Assembly (NCBI RefSeq): GCF_016906535.1
Contig: NC_057381.1
Coordinates: forward strand, 310,001 to 374,000
Length of the DNA stretch: 64,000 bases
From: Rhizoctonia solani
Taxonomy: Eukaryota; Basidiomycota; Agaricomycetes; Cantharellales; Ceratobasidiaceae
Direction of reading: 5' to 3'
The position numbers were made by a program, and so were the translations under genes. A model generated the notes under the pieces. It was not told the origin of the DNA and made no database searches. It saw only the letters and a program-made list of their open reading frames with translations. Shown here in pieces: positions 55,238-64,000 of this stretch (the stretch's first letter is position 1; every line of letters begins with the position of its first letter).

Positions 55238-55964
55238 GGGTACCTGCTGCCGCGCGCAAGGACCCCAAGGACTCTGGCTGTTTGGAAATTTGTAATATAT
55301 CTAGTAACTCAAATAGAATGTCACCCCTATTCACAATTCCAATTACGCCAGAGAAGAAAGCGGAATATTTAGAAGTCCTGATTGACTCAGGCGCCACCTC
55401 ATCATTCATGCACCCCCATACCGCGGAATCACTCTGCCTCCCACTCATAGATCTCCCTTCACCCCACACCGTCACTATGCTTGATGGGTTGAGCCCCCAG
55501 GCTGGAAAAATCTGGAAGAAGGCTAACCTAACCTTCTCCTTCAATGGCAAACGCATGACAGAGACCTTCCTAATCTGTAACACAGGGTCTCATGCTGCCA
55601 TCTTGGGATTGAAATGGTTGGATAACCACAATCCAGAAATAGATTGGAACCTGCAAACCCTCTCCTTCCCCCACAAGCCACCAGAACACGCTGCCATTGC
55701 TGAGGAGGAGGAAGCTGATGAGAACACCCTTGAAGGAGTACCCCCTGAATACCATCAATACGCCAAGGTATTTGGGGAAGAAGAATTCAACAAGCTTCCC
55801 CCGCACAGGCATTATGACATTGGTATTGAACTAACGGACAAAGGACCCCTGAACTCCCCCCTGTATAGCATGACTGACGCCAAGTCAGCCACACTGAAAG
55901 ACTGGCTCAGGGACAAACTCAAGGCCGGGAAGATCCGCCCCAGCAAATCCTCAATCAGTTCCCC
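55231..55964 (+). pseudogene. pol of the third family-A element, protease and start of RT
   Basis: Protease motif VLIDSGATSSFMHP, connection region VFGEEEFNKLPPHRHYDIGI, to IRPSKSSISSP. It is cut within SSPVM by LTR-C at 55965. Confidence 0.92.
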
Positions 55965-57409
55965 TGTTATGGATATGACATTTCTTCTTTAATCTGTACT
56001 TATTTTAATTACACTAGTAATCTCACAGTAAATAAATGAGATAAAGATGCAAACTAAGGTTTTCAAGGTCCCTCTATCCAATAGTGACCTTTACAAAACC
56101 TACAAAGCTCAGGAATACCCTTAATATGCGATGCCTTTTGCATATATGCTGTTTTTCTCACTCATTTAAATATATATAAATTCAGCTGAGTAGATAAACA
56201 GTAACAAGTAATATTTCTCTTGTTTGTAGTATTTATTATTCGAGATTCTATCTTGTGGCTACACACAGAAATATTCAGGGTCCCCCCTGTTGCATAGACA
56301 AGTGCTCCGGCGCTTAATCAGCCCTTAAGCGCCAACGCACTAAATGCGCCTTTTCTCCAGCACCCGGGCATCCCACACTGCCGAATTGCTTGCGCTTAGG
56401 TGCGCATGTTTGTGCGCTCCAGAACGCTGGGCCAAACTCCCAAAACGGACAACATTTGGCTGAGTTATGCCCCATTTACTGACCCACACAGGTAAATAAT
56501 GCCTTGGGGCAAACATTGCCTTGGGGCAAATATTAGGATCTGTTGTTTGTTTACTATGTACCAAAGTATTGGCTCCCTCAAGTGTTTCAGTTGCCACTTA
56601 TACCTCCTGTACCCCCTCTTGGTATCAATCATGTATATACTTGTTTGTGCGCCTTCTCAGGGTATAAAAGGACCCTGTGAAGACACTTCTAAATGCATCC
56701 ATTTATCCACTCTTATATATTGACATATACACACAAGCCTTTAACAGCTTATCTGCGCATTTACTTTAGTGATTGACTCACTGTAAATAGCATAGGAGGT
56801 TATTTGGTGCACTAAGACCATAGGCCAGTCCCAACAGACACAGGGTAACCTATTAGTGTACTTACTGCAACCCTGTGCCCCTTGACTGTCACAGTTGTTG
56901 AGTTCAACATTGAGTATAGTGCAACAATACTGTAAGGATTGTTGTGATTGAGTGATAGTGTTTCAATCCACCATACCCCTTATATTGTAGATAGCTTTAT
57001 CTACAATATCTCATAAATCCTAGATATATTTTAGGTAAACCCCATAAGTCTTAAGTCTTACTTAAGCATATATAAGTCCTATACTTATTTAGGCAAATCC
57101 TACAAATCTTGTACATTAGTCAGGTAACCCTCCTTACCTAAGGTACTATCCCAGAGACCTTAAGTATACATACCCTTAGTCACTTAGGCTTAAGTAACAT
57201 TAGTCTAAAGGTACTATACATAACCAACCACCTGCACTTGATAGTTGCTAGACTATTTGTTAGGAGTTGTTATTCCTGATAACCTAGCCTATATTGTGCA
57301 TATATTCTGTGCATATATTCTGATTCTTAATAATAGTTCTGAGTTATTCCCATATACATTTTGTATATAGTAATTCTTTCTTACTCCTGTAATTACACAA
57401 CTCTTAACA
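55965..57409 (+). mobile_element. LTR-C solo LTR, copy 2, 1445 bp
   Basis: Starts TGTTATGGATATGACA, ends TTACACAACTCTTAACA, flanked by TCCCC (55960-55964 and 57410-57414). It holds a TATAAAAGG box at 56663-56671 and the inverted repeat GGCGCTTA (56309-56316) / TAAGCGCC (56326-56333). No coding region. TG...CA ends, 5-bp duplication and lack of internal genes fit a long solo LTR. A related, interrupted copy is at 27493-30681. Confidence 0.85.
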
Positions 57410-57556
57410 TCCCCTGTCATGTTTGTCCCTAAGAAGGATGGTTCCCGCCGCTTGGTTGTTGATTACTGTTGCCTCAACAACCGGACCAAAAAGAACGTTT
57501 ACCCACTCCCCCGTCCTGACAACCTAATGGCCCAGCTCCGTGGCGCCAAGGTCTTC
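57410..57556 (+). pseudogene. pol of the third family-A element, RT fragment
   Basis: Encodes [19 protein letters not shown], then [20 protein letters not shown] and QLRGAKVF, stranded between LTR-C and the family-B element. The conserved DYR is DYCC here (two Arg-to-Cys). Confidence 0.9.
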
Positions 57557-58118
57557 TGTTGTACACCACTGTAAGGTGGGTACACGCTGGTGGGAGCGGG
57601 CGCTTAAGGCCGTACTACTACAAGCTACAAGGTAATCTACTACTATACTAGGCTATCCTAATACCGCTTAAGGCGGCCTACCTATCTATACTACTGCGAA
57701 GGGGCCTTAGGCCTGGGAGGTGTGGTAGGTTAAGTAAGGGGGTTGACTACTGATGACTAATGGGGGCCGGCTACTTAGCTGGCTGGGTGTCCTCCTCAAT
57801 GAATATGAGACGAGGTAAAATTGACTTGGGGTCTCCAAGTGATTTTCCTGCTGTATATATAGGCAAAGCACACTATCTACATGGTCTGTGCGCGTGAGAG
57901 AAAGAAGTATAGAGGACAAATGAGAAGCGTGCTGCGGGCTGCGCAGAAGCGTGGATTTCTCCTAAGCGCCCTTGGCACGGCATCTCGGCGCGGCATCTCG
58001 GCATAATAAGCGCCGAGATCACGTGATCAAAAAACATAAGATATCAAGTCCGTAAAAAATACTAAAAATAATAGAAAATTAGGGCGATTCTGATGGTATA
58101 GTTAAGGAGGTTATAACA
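57557..58118 (-). repeat. 3' LTR of the family-B element (LTR-B)
   Basis: On plus: TGTTGTACACCACTG...GGTTATAACA. Contains TAAGCGCC at 58007-58014 next to TCACGTGA at 58019-58026, and TATATATA. Confidence 0.94.
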
Positions 58119-58129
58119 TTGCCCCCCCC

Positions 58130-61100
58130 TTAAAGGCTCTTGGCGGAGTCACAAGCCTTTTTCAGTCGCGACTTGTTGAAGCGTTGGATCTCCTCTTGAC
58201 TATGCTCCAGGAGTTCCTTGGGTTCCCAGGAGTTATCTTCTGGACCGTAACCTTTCCATTTTATCAGGTAGAACCACTTTCCTTGTTGGCGCTTTGAGTC
58301 AATGATCTGCTCAACTTCATACTCCTCCTCCCCTTCTATTGTTTCAGGGGGAGGTCGTTCCGGAAATGGTTGGCTTGGTGACTCGTGGCTCTTCGATAGC
58401 AACCCAACATAGAAGACGTCATGGATTTTCAGAGTTTCTGGGAGTTCTAGGCGGTAGGCATGGCTGGAGATTTTCTCAAGGATTTTGAAGGGACCCAGAC
58501 GTTTGGGGTCCAACTTGTTCGAATTGGTCCTGAGTTCTACGTTCTTTCCATCTAGCCAGACTTTCTCTCCTATCGAGTACTCCGGTACTGTTCCTTGGTT
58601 CCTGGTCATCCGTTCTTTGCTTAGTCTGAGGGCTGACTCTGCTTCCTTCCATTCCCGGGCTAGTGTGTCTGCTACATTGTCTGCCTCTGGTACGTTGGCT
58701 GGGACGTTGGAAGGGTTCATCACTGGGTTTCGTCCGTAGACCAGTTCAAAGGGTGTTTTTCCCGTTGCTGTGTGTTTGGCATTATTGTACGCATATTCTG
58801 CCAATGGTAACCAAGCTGCCCAATCAGAATGATCGGCTGCTACATAGGAGCGTAGGTAAAATTCGATGAACTGGTTGACCCTTTCCGTTTGCCCATCTGA
58901 CTCTGGGTGATAAGCCGAGGAGAATGCTGGTTTCACTCCGAGTCGCTGGTAAAGTGCCCTTAGGAATTTCCCCGTGAAGGTAGTTCCTCTATCCGAGACT
59001 GTTTTGACAGGTAGCCCATGGAGTTTCCAGACGTGGGTAATGAATAGATCTGCCAGGCCCCTTGCTGTGACCTTCTTGGAAGTGGGGATGAAGTGGCCAA
59101 ATTTAGAAAAGGAGTCTATTACCACCAGTATAGCGTCGTGTCCTTGGGACTTGGGAAACCCTGTAATGAAGTCATAAGAGATGGTGTGGAACGGATAAGG
59201 GGGGACTTCTAGGGGTTTAAGGGCGATGACAGGAGCATGAGCGCGTCGGTTGGCTTGGCAGATAGGACAACATTCTACCCATTCCTTGGCTGTTGATTTC
59301 ATCCCTGGCCACCAGTAGTTACGACTTAGGAGTTTGAGGGTTCTCTGTTGACCCGGATGGCCCGCTAGTGGGGAGTCATGGAATTCCCTGAGTAATTGTT
59401 CCTTCAGGGCCTCTGAGTCTGGGACCACAAGTTTCCCTCGATACCATAGTAGATCTTCCTCCCAGTCGTAGTCTCTGTAAGCCTTCCGAATGGAGGGGGG
59501 AGCATTATCCGCGTCTTCAGTTAGGAACTGGATGATAGGCTCAAGGGATGGATCTTCCCTTAGCTTGGAGCGTATTTCCGTGACAATTTCCAGCTCCTCT
59601 TCTGACGTATTGGCAAAGACTTCTGCTGGTAGCATGACTTCTGATTCTGGAGGTTGGTCAACATAGTCTGATCGTCTCGACAGTGCGTCCGGTTTTCCTG
59701 ATTGCTTCCCTGGGCGATAGTGTATCTCGAAGTTGAAATCGCTCAGGAAAATCCGCCAGCGCGCGTGTCTCCTGTTGAAGGTCCTAGCATGCATCCAGTA
59801 TTCCAGGTTTCTGTGATCTGTAAAGACCTGGATTGGTTTTTCCGTTGCTTCCAAGAATATTCGCCATTCTTCCAGTGCCTTGATGATTGCCAAAAGTTCC
59901 TTATCGTGGGTGTCATAGTTGGCTTCTGCGCCAGAAAAGGACTTGGACATATATGCAACTGGGTGAAGGCGGTTATCCTCTCCTTGTTGACTTAAGATAG
60001 CTCCCATGGCTACGCCTGACGCATCCGTTTCTAGGTAGTAGGGAAGGTTAGGGTTGGAGTGGATTAGGACGGGTGATCGGGTGACAAGGGTTTTCAGTTC
60101 CTGGAAGGCCGTTTCCTCTAGGTTACCCCATGACCAAGGGGTTTCCTTTTTGGTGAGATTATGTAGAGGGCGCGCAATGGAGCTAAAATTGGGAATGAAC
60201 CGGCGGAGATAATTGACAAAACCCAAGAAGGCCTGGACCTGTTTGACCGTTTTAGGTGTGGGCCACGTGGTGACGGCTTCAATCTTCTTCTGGTCCATGG
60301 AGAAACCGGCTGGGGAGATAACAATGCCAAGGTAATCTACTGTAGTGACATGGAAGTGGCACTTTGATAGTTTACAGAATAGCTGATTCTTTAGTAACCA
60401 GGATAGTACCTCCCTGACATGGGATGGGTGTTCCTCAGGTTTTTCCGAAAAAATCAAGATATCATCCAAGTATATAACCACTGTGACGTCAATGAGATCC
60501 CTGAATAGGTCATTCATGAAATGCTGGAAGGCAGCGGGGGCATTGGTAAGGCCAAACGGCATTACCAGATATTCAAATAGCCCGTATTTGGTCCTGAATG
60601 CTGTCTTCCACTCATCTCCTTCTTTGATCCTGACGTTATTGTAGCCCCAGCGTAAATCCAATTTAGTGAAGATCTTGGCATGCCTGAGTTTGGCCATGAG
60701 GTTGTCCTGTCTTGGCAAAGGATACACGTTCTTATGGGTGACCTTGTTCAACTTCCTGTAATCGACTACCAATCTAAGAGATCCGTCCGCCTTCTTGACA
60801 AACATGACGGGGGCGCCGGCAGAAGAGGTACTAGGACGGATCTTTCCTGTTGCCAATTCTTCGTCTATGTGTTGCTTCAGTGCCTTGGATTCCGCGTCAG
60901 TCATGCCGTATATTGGTCCTGGAGACAGTTTGGCGTCCGAAACAAGGTCAATCAATATGTCATACTCCCTATGTGGCAGGAGGACCTTGAACTCTTCTTC
61001 ACCAAAAACTTTAGCAAACTCGTGGTACTGTGGGGAAGATCCGCTAAAGGGTTTGAGTCTGCTTCCTCCTCTGAGGCAATCTGAATCTGTTCAGGGAATG

Positions 61101-61545
61101 TGACTAGTCCCTGTTGCCAATTGATGAGAGGAGCTTCTGCCGTTAACCAAGTCATGCCTAGGATTGCCGGGGTGTTGCCAATGGGGCAAACAAGAAATGG
61201 GATGGAGTGGTTGTGGCCATTGGCCGAAACTGTGAGATGAACCTGGTGCCATATGCAACCAGTCTGGGAGATTGTACCATCTAACATTCTCACAACTCGT
61301 GGATTTTCGAGTTGGGTTTTTGGTATTTTGAGTTTTTCTACTAGGCTCGGGGATATGAAGTTGGAGGTAGCGCCGGAGTCTATAAGGGTTTTAATGGGTT
61401 CTGCCTGGGAATTTTGGACGTGTAGATTGATAAATAATAGCGGTTTTTTATTAGAGTCAAGTCCAACAGAAACAAATTCTACGCAAGTATCTACAATGTC
61501 CTTTTTCGGAGTCGGGGGCTTGGCAGCAGTCCTCGACTTCAATCT
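58130..61545 (-). CDS. pol polyprotein of the family-B gypsy element (one frameshift)
   Basis: The -1 frame enters as KRLKSRTAAKPPTPKKD. Domains: protease (TLIDSGATSNFISP); RT (FVKKADGSLRLVVDYRKLN, YLDDILIFS); RNase H (LETDASGVAMGAILSQ, YDTHDKELLAI); HHCC finger (WVECCPICQANRRA); integrase core (YDFITGFP, SDRGTTF, GQTERVN); C-terminal chromodomain (EEEYEVEQIIDSKRQQ, WFYLIKWKGYGPEDNSWEP). At plus 61032-61035 a run of four Gs (CCCC on the coding strand) forces a shift between ADLP and QYHEFAKVFGEEEF. Five Cs would give ADLPPQYHEF and one open frame of about 1,140 codons. Since everything else is intact and the LTRs are near-identical, an assembly error is as likely as a mutation. Confidence 0.95.
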
Positions 61546-62798
61546 TTTCCCGATTCGGATTCCTTGGCAACCTTAGCCACCTCTTTGACTGTGGCCTTCC
61601 AGCCATTGGGGCACTGCTTGATACCATGCCCCTTTTGACCGCACTTGACGCAGAGGCCAGACGCGCGGCGGCGATCCCTTTCTTCCGGTGTTACGTAATT
61701 CAGGACTTCTGACAGTTGGACCCGTTGAGTGGTGGTAGTGGTGGAAGTGGCCACGGTGGCCGGGGACTTGGCAGGGAGCTTCTTAGGACGGTTTTCCTTG
61801 TTTTCCCGACGAGTGTTGTCAATTTTGACCGAGGCGGCAAATATGGCCTCTAGGTCGTCGTCGGGAATATTGTCCTTGGTGGACAAGAGTTCTTTCACCT
61901 TCCAGTGAAGGCCGCGCGTAAACTGGGCAATGTACGCCTCAGTGTTCCAGTCAAGTTCCGCCATGAGATTGCGGAACTCAGTGACGTACTCAGACGTGGT
62001 TGTGGTCTGAGTCAATGCGGCAATCTTCCTGGCAGCCGCCCTCTTTGCGTCCGGATCGGCGAAGGCTTCCTTGAATTTGGCCGTTAAGGCCGGGATAGTG
62101 GTTGGAGGGTTACCCTTGCCCTTGATGATGGTTCCGATGATGGGGAGGGCCCAGTTGGCGGCCTTATCTGTCATGTGGTATAAAATCCATACCACCATCT
62201 GTTCCTCCTCATCAAACTGATCCCTGTGGAGGGCAACCCAAAGGAGCATCCGATCAAGCCATTGTGTGGCCTTCCTTCCCCTGGTATCTCCCTTGTAAGG
62301 GTCTGGTAACTCCATTTTGGGTCGTTTCACTGAGGACCCAGAGTCGAAGGGGGTGAGGGAGCTAAGGGAGCGTTTAGGCGTTCCCATAGGCTCCTTTTTG
62401 GGGACTCTTCTTGGCTCCCCTTCTTCCTTGGAGTCAAAGCCTGTGCCTCTTGAAGGGCGGAAGGGGGCCTTGAGTCCAGGCCTAACCGTTTCTGGAGTGT
62501 GAGCTTCTCCCCCTGTATGAGTGGGGGGAGTGATAGGCCCAGTCGATGGGCCAGGTTTGGCTTGGGCTCCGCCCTGATCCTTGTCTCCAACGAGGTCGTT
62601 GGTCTCCTTGCATATGGCTTTGAGCTCTGAGAGCTGTTGGCCTTGAGTGTGAACTTGGGCCTGCAAGGACCCGACTTGGCTGGTGAGGGTTTGGATAGCC
62701 TCAAGGAGAGAGGCAAGGGTCGGCTCCGGTTCCATTCCGGGCAGGTGTTGCGGAGGGGGTGATGGGCCGCGAGAGGGTGGTTGGGAGCGGGTTGCCAC
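61539..62798 (-). CDS. gag of the family-B gypsy element, 419 residues, intact
   Basis: Starts MATRSQPPSRGPSPPPQHLP. It has a short coiled coil (LEAIQTLTSQVGSLQAQVHT), a Pro/Lys-rich linker, a gag core (ATQWLDRMLLWVALHRDQFD ... TSEYVTEFRNLMAELDWN), the CCHC knuckle CVKCGQKGHGIKQC and the end ESESGKD, TGA. It forms the capsid and RNA-binding protein of the virus-like particle. It overlaps the start of pol by a few bases through the frameshift site. Confidence 0.95.
   Translation of the reverse strand: MATRSQPPSRGPSPPPQHLPGMEPEPTLASLLEAIQTLTSQVGSLQAQVHTQGQQLSELKAICKETNDLVGDKDQGGAQAKPGPSTGPITPPTHTGGEAHTPETVRPGLKAPFRPSRGTGFDSKEEGEPRRVPKKEPMGTPKRSLSSLTPFDSGSSVKRPKMELPDPYKGDTRGRKATQWLDRMLLWVALHRDQFDEEEQMVVWILYHMTDKAANWALPIIGTIIKGKGNPPTTIPALTAKFKEAFADPDAKRAAARKIAALTQTTTTSEYVTEFRNLMAELDWNTEAYIAQFTRGLHWKVKELLSTKDNIPDDDLEAIFAASVKIDNTRRENKENRPKKLPAKSPATVATSTTTTTQRVQLSEVLNYVTPEERDRRRASGLCVKCGQKGHGIKQCPNGWKATVKEVAKVAKESESGKD
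61545..61551 (-). promoter_or_regulatory. -1 frameshift heptamer of the family-B element
   Basis: On the minus strand gag ends TCG GGA AAA GAT TGA; G_GGA_AAA, with the -1 frame reading AGA TTG AAG TCG. It is the same heptamer at the same place as in family A. Confidence 0.78.
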
Positions 62799-63253
62799 GG
62801 AACGTTGAGAGGATCGACTGGGGGGACGGGAGTATGGATGGGGGACGCCAGAGCGTGTGGATGGAATGTTTGAAACGGCGTGGGGGAATAGAGTGCCTGT
62901 GACAGGACTTATGAGCGGTTTTTATGCAGAGTATGAACGCTAAACCCTTGCGTCAGACACCTAGCGTTGAACTACCCCTACAACAAATCAACAGATCTGG
63001 CGATCGTGATATGAGCGGGTTTTTAGCAAGCGGGTGAATCAGCTGTCTAGGGTTGCTATCTGCTGTGTTCCGGCGAAACACGTGGTATGCGGGCGATTAG
63101 ACACCGTCTGCCTTATAGCAATTTGGTACTATCTGGGACCGACGACTTTTTGATTATTCTAGTCGAAAGGGGAGTCCGTTCAGATATTTTCCCTTGTGCT
63201 AGTACAGGGGCGCTTCTCGTTGTTGATCAAGCCTACACAAGTCGATTTTACAA

Positions 63254-63815
63254 TGTCGTACACCACTGTAAGGTGGGTACACGCTGGTGGGAGCGGGCGC
63301 TTAAGGCCGTACTACTACAAGCTACAAGGTAATCTACTACTATACTAGGCTATCCTAATACCGCTTAAGGCGGCCTACCTATCTATACTACTGCGAAGGG
63401 GCCTTAGGCCTGGGAGGTGTGGTAGGTTAAGTAAGGGGGTTGACTACTGATGACTAATGGGGGCCGGCTACTTAGCTGGCTGGGTGTCCTCCTCAATGAA
63501 TATGAGACGAGGTAAAATTGACTTGGGGTCTCCAAGTGATTTTCCTGCTGTATATATAGGCAAAGCACACTATCTACATGGTCTGTGCGCGTGAGAGAAA
63601 GAAGTATAGAGGACAAATGAGAAGCGTGCTGCGGGCTGCGCAGAAGCGTGGATTTCTCCTAAGCGCCCTTGGCACGGCATCTCGGCGCGGCATCTCGGCA
63701 TAATAAGCGCCGAGATCACGTGATCGAAAAACATAAGATATCAAGTCCGTAAAAAATACTAAAAATAATAGAAAATTAGGGCGATTCTGATGGTATAGTT
63801 AAGGAGGTTATAACA
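63254..63815 (-). repeat. 5' LTR of the family-B element (LTR-B)
   Basis: 562 bp. The TATATATA box (63551-63558) reads toward gag on the minus strand. TAAGCGCC and ATCACGTGAT lie upstream of it in element orientation. Confidence 0.94.
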
Positions 63816-63820
63816 TCTTC

Positions 63821-64000
63821 ACTAAATTGGACTTGCAATGGGGATACAACAATGTCCATGTTAAGGAAGGGGACAAATGGAAGACCGCCTTCTGCACCAA
63901 GTACGGTCTATACAAGTCTCTGGTCATGACCTTTGGCCTGACAAACGCCCCCGCCGCCTTCCAGCACTTCATGAATGAACTGTTCAAAGACTTGCTGGAC
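63821..64000 (+). pseudogene. pol of the third family-A element, RT continuing beyond the window
   Basis: After the TCTTC duplication the frame resumes [54 protein letters not shown]. Arg-to-Gln (LQWGYNN) and Arg-to-Cys (AFCTKYG) changes show CpG decay. Confidence 0.92.

Larger units (their letters stand above)
57557..63815 (-). mobile_element. full-length family-B Ty3/gypsy chromovirus, very young
   Basis: LTRs of 562 bp at both ends (57557-58118, 63254-63815) differ by eye at only two positions, both CpG-to-TpG/CpA type. The duplication TCTTC is at 57552-57556 and 63816-63820. On the minus strand the order is 5' LTR, leader (62799-63253), gag 61539-62798, frameshift site 61545-61551, pol to 58130, polypurine tract AAGGGGGGGGCAA (plus 58119-58131), 3' LTR. 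All catalytic residues seen are intact. The only lesion is a one-base shortening of a C run in the protease-RT linker. Confidence 0.96.
52803..64000 (+). mobile_element. third Ty3/gypsy element of family A, twice interrupted, runs off the window
   Basis: 5' LTR 52803-53381; leader 53382-53888 without genes; gag 53889-55237; frameshift site 55225-55231; pol 55231-55964, then after an LTR-C insertion 57415-57556, then after a family-B gypsy insertion 63821-64000. Removing both insertions and one copy of each duplication restores a continuous pol frame: [19 protein letters not shown] and [18 protein letters not shown]. The 3' half and 3' LTR lie outside. Confidence 0.93.

Noticed and set aside
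57707..57919. Identical 70-codon frames at 57707-57919 and 63404-63616
   Set aside because: They lie in the two LTRs of the family-B element and are identical only because the LTRs are.
27493..63815. CRISPR-like or tandem-array structure from the many direct repeats
   Set aside because: The repeats are hundreds of bases long, are bounded by TG...CA and have target duplications; they are LTRs in a eukaryotic genome.

Overview
This window is nuclear DNA of a filamentous basidiomycete, most likely an Agaricomycete. A Rhizoctonia/Ceratobasidiaceae-type genome is my best guess, but this is an inference from style and is not proven. The evidence is many short introns (about 50-90 bp), fungal gene types (Pff1-like vacuolar protease, Ran1/Ksp1-like kinase, Oac1 carrier, Mdm1-type PXA-RGS-PX nexin) and Ty3/gypsy chromoviruses. 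The window splits into two compartments.

Host-gene compartment, about 1-25.3 kb: the 3' end of a Pff1-like M28 vacuolar protease (1-712, +); a single-pass membrane protein split by short introns (2232-3928, +); cytosolic leucyl-tRNA synthetase (5189-9036, -); a Ran1/Ksp1-like protein kinase in three exons (11325-14223, -); unresolved gene remnants (17.0-19.4 kb); a mitochondrial oxaloacetate carrier (19552-21124, -); and, divergent from it across only 127 bp, a PXA-RGS-PX-nexin protein (21252-25270, +).

Transposon compartment, about 25.9-64 kb: a decayed DDE transposase (25979-27007, -); a pile of solo and broken LTRs from three families, called here LTR-A, LTR-B and LTR-C (27.5-31.3 kb); one non-transposon-like gene, a P-loop ATPase resembling the NTPase modules of Crinkler-type proteins (32635-35567, +); then two nested retrotransposon complexes. 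In complex 1 (39397-52644) a 173-bp mini-element was entered by a gypsy element (39416-52475), which was entered by a second gypsy element (43511-50110), which carries another copy of the same 173-bp element. Each junction has a readable 5-bp target-site duplication (GAGTA, CATGG, CTTGG, ATATC). In complex 2 a third family-A element (52803 to beyond 64000) was hit by an LTR-C solo LTR (55965-57409, TCCCC) and by a full-length, very young family-B gypsy element on the minus strand (57557-63815, TCTTC).

The gypsy elements share one plan: LTR, gag with a CCHC knuckle, a -1 frameshift site G_GGA_AAA, then protease, RT, RNase H, integrase and chromodomain, a polypurine tract, and LTR. Their decay follows CpG loss. 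The most unusual object is the 173-bp element: TG...CA type ends and 5-bp duplications like an LTR, but with a D-arm/T-arm tRNA-like core and a T-run inside. Several genes are broken by one-base homopolymer contractions, including the essential synthetase, which suggests assembly errors as well as true decay.
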